A stretch of 11,558 nucleotides of DNA, taken from the NCBI GenBank assembly GCA_001929475.1, contig LXFE01000439.1:1-11558 (forward strand). Reading direction: 5' to 3'. Position numbers and translations under genes: made by a program. Source of the stretch: Neolecta irregularis DAH-3 (lineage: Eukaryota > Ascomycota > Neolectomycetes > Neolectales > Neolectaceae). Under the pieces are notes generated by a model. It worked only from the letters and a program-made list of their open reading frames with translations. It had not been told where the DNA came from and ran no database searches. Position 1 is the first letter of the stretch, and each line of letters starts with the position of its first letter. Shown one piece after another: positions 1 through 8,481 of the stretch.

Positions 1-8
1 CCAAAATG

Positions 9-53
9 AGCAAGTAAGCAAGTCCAAAGGCTAGACTTGGACTTACTTACTTG
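9..53. repeat. Hairpin of AAGTAAGC-type repeat
   Basis: The arm at 11-27 (CAAGTAAGCAAGTCCAA) and the arm at 37-53 are reverse complements with 16 of 17 matches, separated by a 9-base loop. The same motif family returns at 11402-11520. GCAAGTCTG at 56-64 is the reverse complement of the CAGACTTGC at 11403, so this may be one end of a small foldback element. No target duplication can be tested because the other end lies outside the window. Confidence 0.6.
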
Positions 54-109
54 ATAGCAAGTCTGGCCGTGTGCCTAAGAGTCAGATGAAGAGATATGGA
101 ACAAGATTT

Positions 110-345
110 GAAACAGTATATAAACCCGAAAAATGAGATATTTTGGGCCTTCATCTATGTGGATCAATATTCAGATGAGATGATAGCGCAATAATGGTCA
201 AATTATGGTTTCAGTAGGTGATATGAAACAGTATATAAACCCGAAAAAGCGCTCTTTCTCCGTGTAGATAAATATTAAGATAAGATGATGGCATTGTGAC
301 TGCTAAATTAGTACAAAATTTGAAACAGTATATAAAAACCGTAAA
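110..345 (+). repeat. Three degenerate tandem repeats with a TATATAAA core
   Basis: A 24-base block beginning GAAACAGTATATAAA occurs at 110-133 and 225-248 with no mismatch, and at 322-345 with a few changes. The spacings are 115 and 97 bases. Weaker matches follow each block: a GTGGATCAATATT / GTAGATAAATATT / GTGGATAAAG segment, and between the first two copies AGATGAGATGATAG / AGATAAGATGATGG. The units are therefore diverged tandem copies of roughly 100-115 bases. TATATAAA could act as a TATA box, but no gene clearly starts downstream, so promoter function is only a possibility. Confidence 0.7.
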
Positions 346-930
346 GAAGAGATATTCCCGGCCATTTTTGGTGTGGATAAAGCATTTTGTATGACAGGCT
401 TTGAGGCAGTGGAGTTCCAATTTATGAGTAGTTCAGTGGCTTTGAATCATCACAGGGTAAAGTTTCACCGGATATGTTGGAATCCGAGACATCACGTTGA
501 ACAATTTCTATTCACTACCATGTGTCAACACCGTTCATTCTTGACCTCGGAGACGCAGCAGCTGTGCCAATGCAAAACACTCCGAGAGCCCCATCTGAGA
601 TCGTAGATGCAGCAACGGCGGATCGACAGCGCCAGATTGGCGGCCACGGTGCGAAACTCGCCTTCCAGCGCGGCGACGACAGGCGGGCTAAGCGGCCGGT
701 GCGAGTACGGCCAGTGGAACAGGGCGGCGATGGCGGACGTGAATATTTCCTTACTCGCTGCTCCACCCAGACTGCGACAGTGATGCGGCGTCCCCGCACC
801 CCAGACAACTATGCAGCTTCCCCGGAACACTCACCATACAGTATCCCTTTGACATGGGCCACAATGCATCAGTACCCTCCACATTCTCCTCATTCTCATT
901 AAGTGGCACGAATCCACTCCTTGTATCTCG
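346..930. other. GC-rich island without a recognisable gene
   Basis: About 540-830 is clearly richer in G+C than the AT-rich sequence on both sides. It is open in three frames: plus 522-902, minus 525-830 and minus 515-808. High GC lowers stop frequency, so open frames alone are weak evidence. The minus frame at 525-830 reads most like a protein, with mixed hydrophobic and charged composition around LEGEFRTVAANLAL, but I recognise no family, signal peptide or splice-supported continuation. It could be a captured gene fragment, a decayed exon or non-coding sequence of different base composition. Confidence 0.3.
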
Positions 931-1084
931 CAATTAGTGAGTATCTCCCAGGTTCCACTGATCCGTCTTTACCTTTGTTTTAAAAACCCAACAGGCTGCA
1001 GAACCCCTCGCAGGACCTGCGCGTCAAAGACATTGTCCACCAACTATGCTTGGCAAGGTGGCAAGGCCGGTGGGTCAAATAGTC

Positions 1085-1366
1085 CAAACGGGCGGGCAAG
1101 ACAGGAGCACAAGGCGGGCGCGCGAGGTGGGAGAGGTGCGAGGCGTGCGAGGAGGGCGAGATGGGAGAGGTCGGTGAGGTGGGTAGGAAGGTGGTTAGGG
1201 AGGAGACATGGGAGGTGAAGGGCTGCAAAGGTTTATTTAATATCACGTGGAAAAGCCCGTTTCGGTCGATGGGCGATGGGCCGGTTTTTTCTCGGTTAAA
1301 GCCCATGGGCTAAGCCCGCGGGCTTTTAATGGACCGGGCTACGCCCATGGCCCATTACCAACACTG
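1085..1366 (-). mobile_element. hAT-like element end, left copy, terminus at 1366
   Basis: Read on the minus strand from 1366, the sequence starts CAGTGTTGG, a hAT-type terminus. It then carries the palindromes GCCCGCGGGC and GCCCATGGGC, the motif CACGTGATATTAAATAA (1233-1249) and a long pyrimidine-rich tract, which is purine-rich on the plus strand at about 1085-1215. Bases 1301-1327 are an exact 27-base inverted match to 2218-2244, and 1233-1249 an exact 17-base inverted match to 2253-2269. No opposite terminus is visible to the left, so the copy is truncated, or its other end is diverged or outside the window. No transposase is present. Confidence 0.65.
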
Positions 1367-1502
1367 GCCCGCATGTAGAAGCATTTGTGTTGAAAAATTT
1401 TCTCTTTTCGTAGTGATTTCTTTCTGGACCATGACATTTATTATGATTCAGCCTCAAATAGAATATTCCAACCACATGCCCGCATGCAGAAGCATTTGTG
1501 TT
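1367..1502 (+). repeat. 25-bp direct repeat abutting the element terminus
   Basis: Bases 1367-1391 (beginning GCCCGCATG) recur at 1478-1502 with one mismatch, 111 bases apart. The first copy starts at the base directly after the transposon-like terminus at 1366. Similarity beyond 25 bases is weak. A normal hAT target duplication would be 8 bp, so this is longer than expected and probably reflects a local duplication upstream of the secreted-protein gene. Confidence 0.6.
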
Positions 1503-1595
1503 CGAACAGAGTCAGCCATTTGCTCTTTCGGTATTTTAAAAAACTATTTAACCGTCAGATTCCCGCCCTTAATCCTTTTCAACTTGTCGAAAACC

Positions 1596-1964
1596 ATGTC
1601 GTCGATTTTGTTTTTCATCACCTTGTGCGCAAAGCTTTCCTTTGCAACCAGCTATCTCGACCAATTTATACATGGCACCATACCTGCCGACACGATAATA
1701 GATTGCTTTTACTTTATTCCGCCCCGCGCCCTTTTTTACGACGTAACCTCGCAAAAACGACCTGAAGAATTTTGTGCTGAAAATTGCCTCCTTGATTCTC
1801 AGTGCAATTCTTTCTTGGTGGTAGATGATAATGACACCGAAATATGCTACTTTTTTGGTGAGAGTGTGTACAATATCGATGCACTCATTGAAATGCCGTT
1901 GGATCACGAGTTCCGTCTGCAGTGTCTTGTGCGGTCGGCTTATGGGTATGAAGTTGGGATTTAA
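1596..1964 (+). CDS. Small secreted cysteine-rich protein, PAN/Apple-like
   Basis: This is an uninterrupted 122-residue frame. Residues 1-18 form a hydrophobic signal peptide (MSSILFFITLCAKLSFATS), so export through the secretory pathway is inferred. The mature part has six cysteines (37, 60, 64, 70, 84, 110). The run C60-x3-C64-x5-C70-x13-C84 matches the core of PAN/Apple modules, in which such disulphides hold a domain that binds protein or carbohydrate. There is one N-glycosylation sequon at N79. The frame is open upstream to 1329, but that would place the signal peptide inside the protein, so I chose the ATG at 1596. The gene sits alone between two inverted hAT-like ends. A secreted effector or adhesion role is speculation. 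The domain call is by pattern only; other disulphide-rich folds remain possible. Confidence 0.65.
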   Translation: MSSILFFITLCAKLSFATSYLDQFIHGTIPADTIIDCFYFIPPRALFYDVTSQKRPEEFCAENCLLDSQCNSFLVVDDNDTEICYFFGESVYNIDALIEMPLDHEFRLQCLVRSAYGYEVGI

Positions 1965-2179
1965 AAATTCATCTCATGTTCTCTAGTCGCATCGTGCAAT
2001 AGAGGATTTCAAAGCTCGCAGATCATCTCACTACATGTACGATGGCAGTAATGCCACACATATAGGATGTAGTTCAACGGACAATATTGTAATTCAATGT
2101 ATTTTCAGTTTAATGAGTATTGACTATTTCTCGCCTTCCATCCAAATATGATCTTTGATAATTATTCGCTCTGTAGGGC
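1965..2179. other. AT-rich 3' flank of the secreted-protein gene
   Basis: This stretch lies between the stop at 1964 and the transposon terminus at 2180. I see no second coding segment. The eight bases before the terminus are TGTAGGGC and do not recur beyond the element, so no target duplication can be assigned. Confidence 0.5.
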
Positions 2180-2512
2180 CAGTGTTGGGGACGGGCCATG
2201 GCCTTAGCAGGCCCATGAAAAGCCCGCGGGCTTAGCCCATGGGCGACATTTTCACGTGATATTAAATAATACTGTGTGGCGTTCTCCTCCCTATCCGCCT
2301 TCCTGCTGGCCTCGCCTGCCCTCCTCACCAGCCCATCTCGCACGCCTCTCCCATCTCGCCTGTCTCTCGCGTCTCTCCTGCCCCACGTGCCTGTCTCTCG
2401 CGCCTTGGCCGTCTCTCCTACCTCGCGCGCCTCTCCTGCCCGTCCCTCCCGTCTCGCTCCCTTGTCTCTCCCACCGGTCACGCCTGTCCCGCTCGCCCGC
2501 CTCCTAAGTCAC
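2180..2512 (+). mobile_element. hAT-like element end, right copy, terminus at 2180
   Basis: The sequence starts with CAGTGTTGGGGACGGGCC and continues through GCCCGCGGGC and GCCCATGGGC palindromes (2218-2244) and CACGTGATATTAAATAA (2253-2269) into a pyrimidine-rich tract to about 2512, with repeated TCTCTCGCG and CTCTCC units. It is an inverted counterpart of the copy ending at 1366, so the two termini face each other across the secreted-protein gene. No matching CCCAACACTG terminus follows until the separate small element ending at 10762, and no transposase is encoded. The open frames across the tract reflect its lack of purines, not genes. Confidence 0.65.
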
Positions 2513-2642
2513 ATATAGGTTAGTGTTAAATTTGGACATCTGCTGTGTTAAGAATGTCTCTTTTTTGGCCGATAGTTAATGAATGAATATGATGATGATG
2601 ATATGTATAAAAAGATTCAAGCTTGTACCTAAGATACTGGTT

Positions 2643-5600
2643 TTAGATTTCTTTTTGAAATTGTTGCATTTGAACCATCTCAAAATACTTTCCACGTAAA
2701 ACAAGCAATTCATTGTGTGTTCCTTGTTCAACGAGTTTTCCTCTCTCCATGAAATAAATCACATCGGCGTTTTGAACAGTTGAGAGCCTAAACTTGAGTA
2801 TTATATATAATTCGAGAATCGTACCGGTGAGCTATAGCAATAGTTGTGCGTCCTTTCGCTGCTGTCTCGAGAGCTTGATTGATACTAACTTCAGAGGCTG
2901 AATCCAACGCGCTTGTGGCTTCATCAAGTAATAAAATCATCGGTTTCCGAAGCAGTGCACGAGCGATGACGATGCGTTGTTTCTGGCCTCCACTCATCAG
3001 GTTTCCTTTGTAACCACATATAGTCTCATAACCTTGCGGAAGCGATTCAATGAATTCGTGTATGTTGGCATCCTTACATGCGGCTATAACTTCATCGTCA
3101 GTGACTTCGCGATTTATGCCAATTGTAACGTTGAACCTGACAGAACCTTCAAGTAAGACCCAGAAGAAGATAATTGAACCTTGATAAAGAGTTGGTTCTT
3201 GCGAGACAAGAGAAATATGTGATCTGTAGTTCTCAAGTTCCACCTCTTTTATATTTACTTCGTCAACAGCTACAATACCAGAAAGTGGATCGTAGAATCT
3301 TTCAATAAGGCTGATTACTGTCGATTTCCCACAACCTGATTGACCAACCAATGCAACAAACTCGCCTGGCTTAACGTCAAGGCTGAAACCTCTTAAGATT
3401 GAAATATCAGGTCTGCTAGGATACTGAAAGCACACGTCTTTTAGAGATATTGCCCCACTTTTAACAAGAGGCCTCCTGTTTCCAGTATTGGTGCCAATGA
3501 GCGACGGATTATCTAACAAACGGAAAATATTTGAGGCTGATGTGACTGCTCTGTTGATATCTGGCAATAAACTGGCCATGTGCCCGGCAGCTCGAGCTCC
3601 AAAAACAATGGCTATTAATGAAATGTAAAACTATTACTTAGTCAAAACGTGAACAAACTTACATCGGTAAGTCCAACTTGACCTCGTCGAATTAATGTCG
3701 CACCCCACCAGAATGCAAGCGCATTGCACAAGAATAGGGAACTTTGCGAGCAGGCATAGAAAATTGAACTCTTTATATAAGCATTAACCAAGGATCTTGA
3801 TGGACTCGAAAGACTCTGCGAATACTCTTTCAGTAGCGGGATTTCCCAAGTAAGGCTTTGTACTGTTCGAATGTTTGCAGCCGCTTCACACGCAAGCCTT
3901 GCAGATTTCTGATAAGCCTTTTGAACCGAAGTCCGAAAAGTTTTCAGCACGTTGATTCTAAAATAACCCGCCGATACGAGGACCAAAATTGTACTCATGA
4001 CAAGTAAAGCAAGCTTCCAGGCGACAACTAATGATAAAATAAGACCGCTAGAAATTTGGAAGACAATAATGATAATAGTGTCAAGAGGTAAGTAACATTA
4101 AGATCATAATGGGACATACGAAGAATGCTACCAGTCAATCCTTTCAAACTGGCCGCGTCAGTAGCAAGAATACTTGTTAGAATGCCGCTATCATTTTCAT
4201 CTCGGTCAAAAAACTCAATATCTGAATGAACAAGCTTACTGAAAACCCGTTCACGGACACGAAGAGTTATTTTTTCAGCACAATACTCAAAGATAAATCC
4301 AACTAGAAAATAGCAAAGAAATGCTATTACAGCAACAATTAACCAAAGAATTGCAAGAAAATTGGCCCGGTCTAGAAGCTGCCGTGTTTCTGATGCTCCA
4401 TGCGATAGAACTTCGATGAAGTGAGCAAGGATCTGAGCCTGTGCAATGATAAGATTTCCACAGACAGCGGTAGCAATAAAACCGATAGCAAGTAAGAACT
4501 TTTCGGGCTTGTTGAAACACATAATTCGATAAAAGAGGTGGAATGCTGAATACTGTCTGTCTAAATTTCCGGGTTGCACACATGATTGGGCATTTGAAGC
4601 GATGGTTTTCTTCATGGAACTCCCTTTAAAACAAGCCGCCATAACATCTTTAATATTATTTGGATCATCAGTTCCTCCTATCTGGTCAAGTTGAGCGCGC
4701 AATCTCTGAGCTTCGACAAGTTTCCAATATTGGTCCTTTCTATTCATGAGCTCAATATGAGTCCCTTGCTCAACAATTCTGCCAGCTGATATGACAATAA
4801 TACAATCTGCATTCTTGATTGTGGAGAGACGATGAGCAATAACTATCGTTGTACGTCTCTTTGCTGCCCGATCCAAAGCATCTTGGACAATCCCTTCGGA
4901 CGGTGTATCCAACTCGCTAGTGGCTTCATCCAGTAGTAACACCTTCGGACGAGAAACAATGGCTCTAGCAATTGCAATTCGTTGTTTCTGGCCTCCTGAT
5001 AATAGAATTCCTCGTTCACCGACTTGAGTTTCGTATCCTTTAGGTAGACTTCGGATAAACTCATCAGCATTGGCCTCCTCACAAGCATCGTGAACCAATT
5101 GTCGCCGAATCTGGACGCTTGCGTTCTCGTATTTACATCCAATTAAACCTCGGCATATGTTCTCGAATATTGTGGTAGAGAAGAGACTGGGTTCTTGAGA
5201 GACCAGAGAAATCTGCTGACGAAACCATTTGAGGTTGAGACACTTTATATCATGACCATCAAATAAGATTCGCCCTTGGTACTGATCATAAAAGCGTTCA
5301 ACAAGGTTGAAAACTGTGCTCTTTCCGCTACCGCTGGCTCCAACCAATGCAGTTATTCTTCCAGCCGGGATCTTCAAACTGAAATTATCCAAAACAGTAA
5401 TGTTCGGTCGTGCTGGATAACTGAAGCTGATGTTCTGAAATTCAATTTTCCCATGAGCTTTAGGCAACGTTTTGCCCACATTGTCGAGGGGTTTGCTAGC
5501 GTTTTGGTCGATGACTTCAAATATCCTTTTTCCTGCTGCCGTGGCAGACGAAATTGCTGAAATACTCGGTGTGATCTGGCCTAAAGACATGGATGCAAGA

Positions 5601-6810
5601 TTGACAGCATAAAAGACATTGAAGATTATGCCGGCTGAAATTTCTCCTCTGACAAGCATATGAGCTCCATACCAAAATGCAAGTGCCTATTGATGTAAGT
5701 AGTCGACCCGGATTCAAGAATATTTACGTATCCTGAGTATATAACAAGCCAGGTGACAGCCATGAGGAATCCGAGAGCAATCGACTTCTTCTTGCCCTCA
5801 TCAAAGGCAAGTGCAAGATGAGTATTGAAAATTGCAGAAAGCTCTTTCTGCATACCAAAAGCTTGAACAGATCGAATATTGGCAAACGCTTCTTCTGCCA
5901 ATGCTCCCCCGGCGGAATAATGAGCTAGTGCGACTCTAGTGCACTTGCCGAGAACCTTTCCGGTCCACCTCATTCCTACAGATAGCAAAGGTATAATGTA
6001 AATCGATATAATAGCGAGCTTCCAGTTCTTGACGAAGGCAATAATGAGAGCACTGATGAATGTGGCTAAGGATGTAATAACGATGACAACCTTTTCTGAA
6101 ATTCCTTCTTGGATAAGAGTGGCATCGCTGGTCTCTAGTTGAATTCTTGTTAAAAGAGATTGTACCCTGTTATTCGTGTAGTAATTTCTCCGGCACTCAC
6201 TGTATCAAAGTAAGCAATATCTTGTTGTATAATTGCCTGCAGATAATTCTTTCGAATTTTCTTAGTTATCCGATCACCGATGAACATCCAAGAAAATGTA
6301 GCGATCATTGTAGAAAGAAAAATAATAACAGCCTTGATGTTAACAGAAAAGTCATATCGGAGCTTTACGATATATACGAAGTATAAAATTGTGTGATTGA
6401 CATTGGTATGGAATCTATCAGCATCGTGTTGACCTGACTTGAAAAACTGTACTGGTCAATGCGAGAAAATATACGGTCTTGATACATTCGTGAAAAATAT
6501 AGTGAGTTTACCAAGTACAATAGAAAAGAGGGGTAATGAAAACCCGGCTTCATAAATTAGCCATATGTTTGCTTTTGGCCTTCTCTGTACCAATGCTTGC
6601 CATGATGAGTCCGAGACACATCAAAGCAAGGTCTGCTCTTGTTGCATAACGATATAATTTCAAATAGACAAAGTCATTGATCCTTCTATTCGATCGGCTT
6701 AGAGTTTGATTGCATCCTTTGGGTAACACCGAGGCCACTCGTTCCTCTGGAGATTCTTTTAGATCCACAACATTGTGGCTTGGTAATGGGCATTTCTGTG
6801 CGGTCTCCAT
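2643..6810 (-). CDS. MDR1-type full ABC transporter (ABCB family), 10 exons
   Basis: Inferred to be an ATP-driven exporter of lipophilic compounds in the plasma or another membrane. Splicing nine introns (6548-6590, 6447-6485, 6333-6368, 6128-6165, 5687-5727, 4082-4119, 3631-3662, 3147-3179, 2788-2824) gives 1276 aa, the normal length for a TMD-NBD-TMD-NBD protein. Landmarks: TM1 about 60-86 with the AGFSLPL turn; TM2 about 115-138; GEITTRITG at 169-176; Walker [10 protein letters not shown] 425-433, Q473, LSGGQ 538-542, D562/E563, H594; second TMD about 690-990; Walker [10 protein letters not shown] 1067-1075, Q1115, signature MSGGQ 1172-1176, D1196/E1197, H1228. Both ATP sites keep their catalytic residues. 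The start at 6810 has an in-frame stop just upstream. Intron positions were fixed by alignment to conserved family segments, and phases agree throughout. Oddities: very short introns, a missing AG acceptor at intron 6, SELD instead of SALD after Walker B in NBD1. The exact substrate is unknown. Confidence 0.92.
4082..4119 (-). other. ABC transporter intron 6, donor GTATGT, no AG acceptor
   Basis: The upstream exon ends in the conserved LTGSIL and is followed by a canonical GTATGT donor at 4119. The downstream frame resumes with a hydrophobic helix ([12 protein letters not shown]) leading to AWKLALL, as expected in the second TMD. Keeping this frame needs a 38-nt intron ending in TTG at 4082. 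The only real AG downstream (TTTCTAG, 4048) would remove that helix and give a stop within a few codons. Either the acceptor is non-canonical, or TAG has become TTG by one substitution, or there is a sequence error. Confidence 0.6.
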
Positions 6811-7315
6811 GAAATAAAACCTGAGGAGGCTCAGTCATTAGACCTGAGATATATGAGGATGCCTCAAGAGATCAGCGCAAGAGCTCACGAACTAAATATA
6901 GTAATTGCAGGGTTCGGACAGTTTGAAGAACATATTTGAGTGGAATTCTCAAATGCTATTGATGGGCTTATTTTGAACCAACCGCTGTCCAGAATCACCT
7001 CTATTATCTCAACTCTCTCAAGTATTAGTATCCGAAAAAAGCTTATTTCAGATCATCTGCGTTACTTTCTTGGTTCTCTCTGTAGGCACTTAATATCTGC
7101 CTATCATCAGCCACCTGGCGAAGCCAACCGTAAGCAGATGTCCCAGGGAGTATCAGACTGATGTATAAACCGGCAGGGTGACACAGGAAATAAGAGGCTT
7201 TACGAGCAGGGGGAACAGCTAGGCCAGAAGAACTCAGCACGGGAATAACAGCGCTAGGAGAAGATGCCTAGACCAAGAAAATGTTGTACGTAATATCTTA
7301 GAGGATATTTGAAGG
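6811..7315. other. Upstream region of the ABC transporter gene
   Basis: No convincing gene is seen here. The plus-strand frame at 6940-7161 has no recognisable feature. On the minus strand CATATATCTC (6846-6857) lies about 36-47 bases before the transporter start, and CTATATTTAG lies further up near 6894-6904. Either could serve as a TATA-like promoter element, but this is inference from position only. Confidence 0.35.
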
Positions 7316-7503
7316 TTTAATTTAGTTGGTCTGTCTCTAATCTTGACAGCTGATGTAGCCATTGTTCAAGTGACGTAACTGTTTCTGTTATTCTATTAGA
7401 AGCCTGTAGCTGTCTGTATGTAAGACTTGGTGGATAATGCTCTTTCCATCGAAGCAAAGAATCTAATTCCGTTTGTCCAAATGATGTCAGAACTCGAATA
7501 CAC
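7316..7503 (-). CDS. Possible terminal exon, unrecognised, no start codon
   Basis: A minus-strand frame follows a GTTTCAG acceptor-like site near 7504 and runs about 60 codons to a TAA at 7316-7318. It reads as an amphipathic, W/L-containing peptide (for example ELDSLLRWKEHYPPSLTYRQ, then EQWLHQLSRLE), loosely reminiscent of a helix-turn-helix or Myb-like segment. It lacks an initiator and would need upstream exons. A second minus frame is also open over most of this stretch, so chance openness is not excluded. Low confidence; no function is assigned. Confidence 0.3.
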
Positions 7504-7797
7504 TGAAACTACACGCTGCGTGCGACATGCTTGTATGGTTAACTTTAAAACATAAGTCTGGCCGGACTAGAGGGAGGGCTCTAACCAACCATTAGTAGCA
7601 CAGTTACTTTCCAAAGTTACTACGATGCCATATCTTCTTCTAATTAGTTGGCCACAGCTTCACAATTCTTCTGGTTCTCGAAATGAGCTTCAGGCTAGTG
7701 ACCTATGGTTAGCCTTAGCAGATCTACCTTAAGAACTTATTGATAGGATAGATAACAAACTCAACCCTTAACCCATGCAGTTTGAAGTCTAATGAAA
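7504..7797. other. Intergenic stretch with intron-like signals
   Basis: No gene can be assembled. The minus strand contains a GTAACT donor-like site followed by a TACTAAT branch-like motif and several AG acceptors (about 7569-7609), but no exon on either side is long enough to support a model. Treat as non-coding or decayed. Confidence 0.3.
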
Positions 7798-8091
7798 CTA
7801 ATAATGCGACAACCTGGACATAATTGCAATAGCCTTTTTAAGATCGGATTGATGTAGCTCTCCACGACCCATTTGACATTCCCGTTGTCCTCTCAGTAGT
7901 GTATATCTCGTACTGGTAGATAAAAGAGAGATTCTAGAGAGCCACAGAGCGACTATATCACATCCAGCGCTTAATATCCTGGTCGCTACCGATGATTCCA
8001 TCCAGGCATTTATCCGGAGTGAGACATTCACCGGCACTCCCGCTAAAGTGCGAATCCATACCCCAGCGTTAGGGTAAATCTGAAAAGGCAT
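7798..8091 (-). CDS. Hypothetical 97-aa reading frame, unrecognised
   Basis: This ATG-initiated minus-strand frame has two cysteines, several hydrophobic stretches and a charged C-terminal part. It has no clear signal peptide, no family motif and no overlap with the better-supported genes. It may be a piece of a split or decayed gene together with the frames at 7316-7503 and 8219-8481, which are on the same strand. Equally, it may be a chance open frame, since 97 codons without a stop are not rare. Confidence 0.2.
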   Translation of the reverse strand: MPFQIYPNAGVWIRTLAGVPVNVSLRINAWMESSVATRILSAGCDIVALWLSRISLLSTSTRYTLLRGQRECQMGRGELHQSDLKKAIAIMSRLSHY

Positions 8092-8218
8092 TGACTAGGG
8101 AAACCCTGAAGGAGTCCAAACCCGGATGGAAGCATTGTCTTTAGTAACTGTGCGAGCTGACTATTTCGTTCTCAGAACGCGCGAGGAAACTCGGATATCG
8201 AGTCATCGAGTCATTTTA

Positions 8219-8481
8219 TTAAGCTACCAAAAGACTACTCCAGGTTAGGGGCAGGTCATGGAGGAAGCATTCTGCGGTACAGGCACAAGAGTGCGAGACC
8301 AGCAGCAGGTGGGCAATGTTGGCGGCGTGAATCAGGGCGGAGGCGAGGGTTCGGAGAGGGAGGCTTTAAACCCCAATTTATTAGCGGCGGTGAGGCTTAG
8401 GTAGGCCCTGGATACTGAAGAGTTAATTATGAGGGGTAGGGTGTGTAAAGCTTGCCCTGAAGGGTTGAGTTGCATGACCAT
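8219..8481 (-). pseudogene. Possible frameshifted gene remnant, unrecognised
   Basis: An ATG at 8481 opens a 49-codon frame ending at 8332 (NPSGQALHTLPLIINSSVSR region). A second frame, overlapping near 8332-8365, continues for about 48 codons to a TAA at 8219 and reads as a hydrophobic segment (ALIHAANIAHLLLVSHSCAC). No GT-AG intron can join them, so a single-base frameshift is the simplest link if this was once a gene. The stretch is richer in G+C than its surroundings, which lowers the value of open frames. No homology is recognised. Confidence 0.22.

Noticed and set aside
980-1306. Plus and minus frames over the left purine-rich tract
   Set aside because: Same composition effect as the right copy; repetitive R/G or S/P/H peptides with no protein character.
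1329-1595. Upstream extension of the secreted-protein frame to 1329
   Set aside because: It would begin inside the transposon terminus and bury the signal peptide; the ATG at 1596 starts directly with it.
2110-2518. Overlapping open frames of 80-123 codons on both strands
   Set aside because: They fall on the pyrimidine-rich tract, where stops are rare by composition; the peptides are low-complexity S/P/L/R runs.
4048-4119. A 72-nt intron from GTATGT to TTTCTAG in the ABC gene
   Set aside because: Both splice signals are canonical, but it deletes a conserved membrane helix and gives a stop within a few codons; kept only as an alternative to test.
4287-5560. Frames of 94-99 codons at 4287-4583, 4843-5142 and 5276-5560
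   Set aside because: They overlap the transporter's NBD1 and second TMD coding sequence in other frames and show no independent motif.
6146-6165. A 20-nt intron in the ABC gene ending at the first AAG
   Set aside because: It keeps the frame but is too short and inserts extra residues; the 38-nt intron 6128-6165 restores the family motif [13 protein letters not shown] exactly.
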